In this document: piece after piece, positions 15,301 to 18,063 of the stretch | Numbering within the stretch: position 1 is the stretch's first letter | Layout of the letters: each line of letters opens with the position of its first letter | Source of the DNA: an uncultured Lachnospiraceae bacterium | Lineage (GTDB): Bacteria > Bacillota > Clostridia > Lachnospirales > Lachnospiraceae | Assembly (NCBI GenBank): GCA_910588775.1 | Contig: CAJURH010000040.1 | Span: 1-18,063 of the forward strand | Length of the DNA stretch: 18,063 bases | Reading direction: 5' to 3' | The notes under the pieces: generated by a model | Told to the model about the DNA's origin: nothing | Database searches by the model: none | Seen by the model: the letters and a program-made list of their open reading frames with translations, nothing else | Made by a program: the position numbers and the translations under genes

Positions 15301-15844
15301 AAAATTCCTCCAGATGCTGGTAAGTCACCGGATTCTGCGACATTCCCTTATACAGTGTACGCGTCTTTCCATCCTGGATATCCACCGCCTCCACAAAAGA
15401 CGGGTCCGTAAACAGGCGAAACGCCTCCCGGAAACTGCTGCGGGCCAGCTTTACAAAGTCTTTTATATCCCGGATGCGTCCCACAGAAGACTGGGGCTGG
15501 TTTTCCTGAATCTGGATGGTAAAAGGGATATGATACTCCCCGCAGTTGGTCAGAAGCGTCATCTCCCCCTGACAACTATCGCCAGGGTTTAATCCCCCCA
15601 CGTCCACCCCGTAAGGAATTTGGATAGCTGTGCCGGAAAACCGCTCAATGCCTGGCACAAAACGCCGATGGGAAGAGACGGCGAATCCCCGGATTTTCTT
15701 ATCTTCCTGTGTGCCCACATAGAGAACGCCCTGTCCGTTTTCCCCATGGGGAACGGACACGTGTATTTCTTCCTGGGAAAATAGCAGTTTTGGGACATCG
15801 TATTCAAATTTGTCGTTGTGTAATTGCTCCATTCGTATTTTCAC
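12311..15844 (-). CDS. Giant beta/helical-solenoid protein, DUF5717-like
   Basis: 1177 residues, no signal peptide or membrane segment seen. The domain order judged by eye is beta-rich ~20-112 (LYVGTQEDKKIRG, GLNPGDSCQGEMTLLTNCGE, YHIPFTIQI, an Ig-like look), a helix at ~125-145, beta ~150-295, helical repeats ~300-660 of TPR/HEAT character (NDSIDILEQMEEAGCDYPVY and onward), a beta insertion ~668-722, helical repeats ~760-1030, beta ~1043-1107 (VFVEYSTSPHAQVTIHYALD), and a charged helical tail. It starts at GTG (15844), which has AGGAG 6 nt upstream; the ATG 12 nt later is too far away. The stop overlaps the Hsp70-like start by 8 nt (ATGAATGA), indicating translational coupling. I recall this family from Lachnospiraceae as DUF5717; no function is known to me. 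The shape suggests a scaffold or client-handling protein. Confidence 0.8.
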   Translation of the reverse strand: MKIRMEQLHNDKFEYDVPKLLFSQEEIHVSVPHGENGQGVLYVGTQEDKKIRGFAVSSHRRFVPGIERFSGTAIQIPYGVDVGGLNPGDSCQGEMTLLTNCGEYHIPFTIQIQENQPQSSVGRIRDIKDFVKLARSSFREAFRLFTDPSFVEAVDIQDGKTRTLYKGMSQNPVTYQHLEEFFIGIEAKDPIYISLGEEQAEHYQITETVQESFLIKKSGWGHLRLEISVVGDFIQVDKRVVTDEDFIGSSFHLEYRIEADSLGKGKKFGKIQIKDAYETVDFHITASQNSKIQVDMDIYEKKQKLKLYNSYLKFRLHQQDYKKWANDSIDILEQMEEAGCDYPVYQVYKAYVYYMNDEVQQAQEILLKYQDKNFTADDLELAGVYLYVCHLVGLLKDRGRVVVKLRALYRQKSNSFLLFWVLEQLDDELLLSTAKTLYMMEEQYDYGSRSPLLYLEAYAIIEKDISQLPHLNGFWIQVLLFAARGEKIEEELAVRIAYLSSYRKNFEPCLYQLLSALYEKHPKRDILEAVCKLIMKGSPREKRFFPWFSRAVEENLRITSLFEYYMNTVDMDYQRMFPKNLRIYFLYNNTLSDNKKALVYANIVRHQEEDPQTYASYRKIIEEFSKRKIQNGAMDENYAILYHDCMDVLEADDLQKIVFTHRLYCDRPDIRYVIIRHEPLQEEEIYPCIGGVAYPLIYGEDAAVLFQDDKKRRYEATIDYNLRRLFDNEMLEVCGQEGSLHPGFLLNRCSQQGGMCERNLEAFWQITQSEAFTLEYRNKIRKGLMDYFQSQKEAEKTEEFLSALDMDAYVAVDKVQLAELFIAHGLYQRAWQIYCAHGLEGVRLEALVRLCSRWILSGEFEEDEEITALAIYIFQNGKYDEVTLQYLLLHYLGPVDNLYQLWISARDFQMDTYQLEETLLAMSVFVGDYFWEGSQVLEHYVRQKGKEILIQDYLTFWSYGYFVHKKPMPEYVAQCLETAYEQGQEVDLVCRLALLSYFCEKRKLSEAQTDQVKSLLEECYHKGLSFAFFRKLPRNLLGMYQLEDKVFVEYSTSPHAQVTIHYALDNGMGEGKEYHQEPLPNLFEGIHGRTFTLFYGESIHYYFTIELYGEMKKTSERTITKSMAHQEQETKYQLINEILAAKKLGKIDAVKEKMIQYLEQEKFVESMFPIEEGTVYE

Positions 15845-15862
15845 AAGTGTCTCCTATTGCCC

Positions 15863-15892
15863 TTGACTTCTTATCTTCTGTCTTACTATAAT
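15863..15892 (+). promoter_or_regulatory. Promoter of the aminotransferase gene
   Basis: TTGACT (15863-15868), an 18-nt spacer, and a perfect TATAAT (15887-15892). Transcription would start near 15899, about 50 nt before the ATG at 15950. Its -10 box forms half of the palindrome TATAATGAATTATA shared with the divergent promoter. Confidence 0.72.
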
Positions 15893-15894
15893 GA

Positions 15895-15923
15895 ATTATA
15901 CACCACATGGAAAAGGTTCGCAA
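15895..15923 (-). promoter_or_regulatory. Promoter of the solenoid/Hsp70-like/TPR operon
   Basis: Minus-strand TTGCGA (15918-15923), a 17-nt spacer, and a perfect TATAAT (15895-15900). The start would be near 15888, about 44 nt before the GTG. It overlaps the plus-strand promoter: the two -10 boxes are 2 bp apart and each predicted start lies in or next to the other -10 box. Confidence 0.72.
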
Positions 15924-15949
15924 TTATAAAAAGAAAGGGGTTATTCATC

Positions 15950-17050
15950 ATGATTAAACATAAAGACCACTTCCACGGCAGCGATCTGGAGGAAATCGAG
16001 AAATGTTTTGGCATTAAAAAAGAAACCATCGTAAGTTTCAGCTCCAATGTAAACCCACTGGGCATTTCCACCCGGCTGCGCACTGCACTGGGAGAACAAC
16101 TGGACGCCATCACCCGTTATCCAGACCGGGAATACGCCAAACTTCGCCAGTGTATTTCTGCCTACACAGGCGCGCAGATGGAAAATATTATTATGGGTAA
16201 CGGCTCCACGGAATTAATCTCTCTGTTCATCCAGGTAAACCATCCAAAGAAAGCGCTGATTCTGGGTCCCACCTATTCGGAGTATGAACGAGACATTAAT
16301 CTGGGCGGCGGAACCTGCATGTATTATCCGCTCAAGGAAAAGCAGGACTTCCAACCGGACGTGGATGAACTGTGCCGCCAGCTCCACGACGGACTGGATC
16401 TGCTGGTAATCTGCAACCCCAACAATCCCACGTCCACGGCCATCCCCGCTTCCCAGATGCGCCGTATCTTAGACGCCTGCCTTCAGTTCGGCATCTTCGT
16501 GATGGTGGACGAGACCTATGTGGAATTTGCGCCAAACGAGACACAGATCACTTCCGTGAAGCTGACCAACTACTATACGAATCTGATCATCCTGCGGGGA
16601 ACCTCCAAATTCTTCGCTGCCCCCGGTCTGCGTCTGGGCTATGCCATCACGGGAAATTCGGATCTGATCTCCGAAATCAATCTGCGCAAAGATCCCTGGA
16701 CGATCAACAGCCTGGCGGAAATCGCCGGACAGATCATGTTCCAGGACCGGGAATACATCCAGGCCACTAAAGATCTAATCAACCGGGAAAGAGATAGAAT
16801 CTTCCAGAAACTGTCCGCAAAAAGCGCCGTCAAAGTGTACCCGCCTCAGGGAAATTTTATCCTGATGCGTATTTTATCGGCGGACACAGACGCGCAAATG
16901 CTTTTCGAACACTGTATCAAAAAAGGGCTGATGATCCGCGACTGCTCCACCTTCCCGTTTCTGGATTCCCAATATGTGCGTTTCTGCCTGATGCTTCCTG
17001 CGCAAAACGACGCGCTCTTGGACGCCTTCGGAGAAATCTTAGACTTTTAA
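15950..17050 (+). CDS. PLP-dependent aminotransferase-fold protein, HisC/CobD family
   Basis: 366 residues, fold type I PLP enzyme. Motifs: FSSNVNPLGIS (30-40, substrate-side loop), GNGSTELI (83-90), LGPTYSEYERD, CNPNNPTS (155-162), VDETYVEF (186-193), and LRGTSKFFAAPGLRLGYA (215-232) with the likely PLP lysine at K220. The NVNPLG start motif and GLMIRDCSTFPFL near the C-terminus look more like threonine-phosphate decarboxylase (CobD) than typical histidinol-phosphate aminotransferase (NENPYGPS, GIIVRP), while the 366-residue length suits both. No his or cobalamin genes are adjacent, so the substrate is undecided. The ATG at 15950 has GAAAGGGG 9 nt upstream; an in-frame extension to 15824 crosses the promoter and is rejected. 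It is the only clear plus-strand gene and is divergent from the giant solenoid gene. Confidence 0.88.
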   Translation: MIKHKDHFHGSDLEEIEKCFGIKKETIVSFSSNVNPLGISTRLRTALGEQLDAITRYPDREYAKLRQCISAYTGAQMENIIMGNGSTELISLFIQVNHPKKALILGPTYSEYERDINLGGGTCMYYPLKEKQDFQPDVDELCRQLHDGLDLLVICNPNNPTSTAIPASQMRRILDACLQFGIFVMVDETYVEFAPNETQITSVKLTNYYTNLIILRGTSKFFAAPGLRLGYAITGNSDLISEINLRKDPWTINSLAEIAGQIMFQDREYIQATKDLINRERDRIFQKLSAKSAVKVYPPQGNFILMRILSADTDAQMLFEHCIKKGLMIRDCSTFPFLDSQYVRFCLMLPAQNDALLDAFGEILDF

Positions 17051-17058
17051 CGCCCACG

Positions 17059-17096
17059 AATACAGCCTTGGGTTTTTATTTACCCAACGCTGTATT
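17059..17096. terminator. Hairpin between convergent genes
   Basis: AATACAGC-C-TTGGGT (17059-17073) pairs with ACCCAA-C-GCTGTATT (17082-17096): 14 bp with one C.C mismatch and a T-rich 8-nt loop, 8 nt after the aminotransferase stop and 12 nt before the end of the Vsr gene. A downstream T-run is missing on both strands, so it is an imperfect terminator, but position and symmetry suit a shared bidirectional transcript-end structure. Confidence 0.6.
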
Positions 17097-17107
17097 GCCG
17101 CCGTCCA

Positions 17108-17548
17108 TCATACATCCTCACCATTGGTAACCATATCAAAAATCATCTCCTCCACCACGCGGACGCACCCTTCTGTGTCCTTCACAATATCTTTTCCCCA
17201 AAAATGCAACACATTCCACCCCAGGAACATTAATTTCTGATCGTTTTCCACATCCCTTTGCCGGTTTCTCTCAATTTTCTTAATCCAGTAATCCGGATTG
17301 TTGCACCTCTGCAGTTGCGCTTTCAACTTGTCCCAATCTTTTCCATGAAAAAACTCGCTGTCGCAAAATATGACGATTTTATACTTGGGAAGAACAATAT
17401 CCGGTTTGCCTGGCAAAGACGCATCGTTCTTCCGGTAGTGCAGCCCTTTGGCCCACAAAGCCTTTCTCAGTATCACTTCAATGGACGTATCTTTACTTTT
17501 TACACGTTTCATGGTTTTGGTGACAATTTCTTTATCCCGCGCTGCCAT
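17108..17548 (-). CDS. vsr: Very short patch repair (Vsr-type) DNA mismatch endonuclease
   Basis: Vsr enzymes nick 5' of the T in T:G mismatches that arise when 5-methylcytosine deaminates. The 146-residue protein has the family layout: MKRVKSKDTSIEVILRKALW (13-32, with E24), YRKNDASLPGKPDIVLPKY (38-56, D50 as the catalytic Asp), IVIFCDSEFFHGKDW (58-72, H68 as the catalytic His), WIKKIERNRQRDVEND, and LGWNVLHFWGKDI. Compared with the Escherichia coli enzyme, the His/Cys-rich zinc-binding stretch (CFWHHHHC) is replaced by EFFHGKDW, so the structural zinc is probably absent. The ATG at 17548 has AGGAG 9 nt upstream; an in-frame GTG at 17554 has only 3 nt. It is 20 bp after an unrecognised ORF. 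Vsr genes normally sit with a C5-cytosine methylase, expected beyond the right edge. Confidence 0.9.
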   Translation of the reverse strand: MAARDKEIVTKTMKRVKSKDTSIEVILRKALWAKGLHYRKNDASLPGKPDIVLPKYKIVIFCDSEFFHGKDWDKLKAQLQRCNNPDYWIKKIERNRQRDVENDQKLMFLGWNVLHFWGKDIVKDTEGCVRVVEEMIFDMVTNGEDV

Positions 17549-17568
17549 CTGCACCCACTCCTAACCAT

Positions 17569-18063
17569 TTATGAACTATTTTTTACGATTGTGTACCAAC
17601 TATTATCGAAATGTATCATACTTAATAACGTTTCTTTATCAATAGAGGCTGGTTTTTTAACTTTTATATGTACTCTCTCTTCTGGAATTCTTTCTATAAT
17701 GGTAAATTGGCTTCCGCTTGGCTGCCACGTGAATTTATGAACATCTGTTTCCCGGTCGTATCCCTCTAAATTGTTGTTTTTGTTCCATCGAAATGAGTAC
17801 CGTTCATAATCATAGCGGACCGTATCCTGCTCAAATATCAGGTGCTCAGAATAATCTTTGGCTTTTATAAGCACAACCGTTCGCACAAATTTGAAAATCT
17901 GCCGCACCGCAGACACCCGTTCATTCCAGATATTCAAAACCATCCGCCCGATTACGTCGGGATTCTCACTGGTTATCTTATCGATTCCAAAGCTGAAAGT
18001 AGGGGAATTGCGCCCGCATACCAGCCGTACATTCTTCTGCTTCAATATATCCTTTGCGCTGGC
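17569..18063 (-). CDS. Unrecognised protein, C-terminal part (runs off the window)
   Basis: An open frame from the right edge to a TAA at 17569, giving at least 164 residues; no start is chosen because the frame is open to the edge, and a TTG at 18045 has no convincing ribosome binding site. Visible stretches are GRNSPTFSFGIDKITSENPD, IFKFVRTVVLIKAKD, HLIFEQDTVRYDYERYSF and HKFTWQPSGSQFTIIERIPE, a mixed alpha/beta soluble domain. I do not recognise the family. The tight spacing to vsr (20 bp) makes a restriction-modification role, for instance a type II restriction endonuclease, the leading guess. No PD-(D/E)XK, HNH or methylase motif could be pinned down in this fragment. The shorter codon-dense AT-rich style differs somewhat from the neighbouring operons. 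Confidence 0.65.
   Translation of the reverse strand, partial: ASAKDILKQKNVRLVCGRNSPTFSFGIDKITSENPDVIGRMVLNIWNERVSAVRQIFKFVRTVVLIKAKDYSEHLIFEQDTVRYDYERYSFRWNKNNNLEGYDRETDVHKFTWQPSGSQFTIIERIPEERVHIKVKKPASIDKETLLSMIHFDNSWYTIVKNSS

Noticed and set aside
12446..15592. Several plus-strand open frames of 80-137 codons inside the solenoid gene
   Set aside because: They lie antisense to a continuous 1177-codon frame with consistent composition and lack ribosome binding sites; they are shadows.

Overview
The window looks like a piece of a chromosome from a strictly anaerobic Firmicute, most likely family Lachnospiraceae. This rests on a purine operon of Gram-positive type (PurF with a propeptide and Fe-S cysteines), strong AGGAGG-type ribosome binding sites, sigma-A promoters, and a three-gene set whose large proteins I recall from Lachnospiraceae genomes as DUF5717 and DUF5716 families. 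Almost everything is on the minus strand. The one clear plus-strand gene is a PLP aminotransferase at 15950-17050. No tRNA, rRNA, CRISPR array or insertion sequence was seen.

Minus-strand layout, in the direction of transcription (right to left). 18063-17108: a partial unrecognised ORF followed by a Vsr-type mismatch endonuclease, probably the edge of a restriction-modification island. 15844-10275: a tightly packed three-gene operon coding for a 1177-residue beta/helical-repeat protein (DUF5717-like), a 415-residue degenerate Hsp70-like protein (DUF5716-like) and a 261-residue TPR protein, closed by a strong hairpin terminator. 10003-9434: a monocistronic small, very basic secreted protein. 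8976-2727: purC-purF-purB followed by lemA and a DUF2207 membrane protein, driven by a near-consensus promoter just before a stem-loop that would form the extreme 5' end of the mRNA. 2607-1: yajC-leuB-ilvD with its own promoter.

The metabolic genes are ordinary: IMP/AMP synthesis (purC, purF, purB) and branched-chain amino acid synthesis (leuB, ilvD). YajC belongs to the Sec translocon, and LemA/DUF2207 form a frequent envelope pair.

The most interesting region is 10275-15923. The ATPase-like protein keeps the Hsp70 phosphate-1 motif and has a C-terminal stretch resembling the end of the Hsp70 substrate-binding beta domain. It has lost the glycines of the phosphate-2 loop. It is translationally coupled (8-nt overlap) to the giant solenoid protein and followed by a TPR protein. 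I read this as a candidate dedicated chaperone or scaffold machine of unknown purpose. Its promoter and that of the divergent aminotransferase share a 14-bp palindrome, TATAATGAATTATA, so the two should be mutually exclusive.
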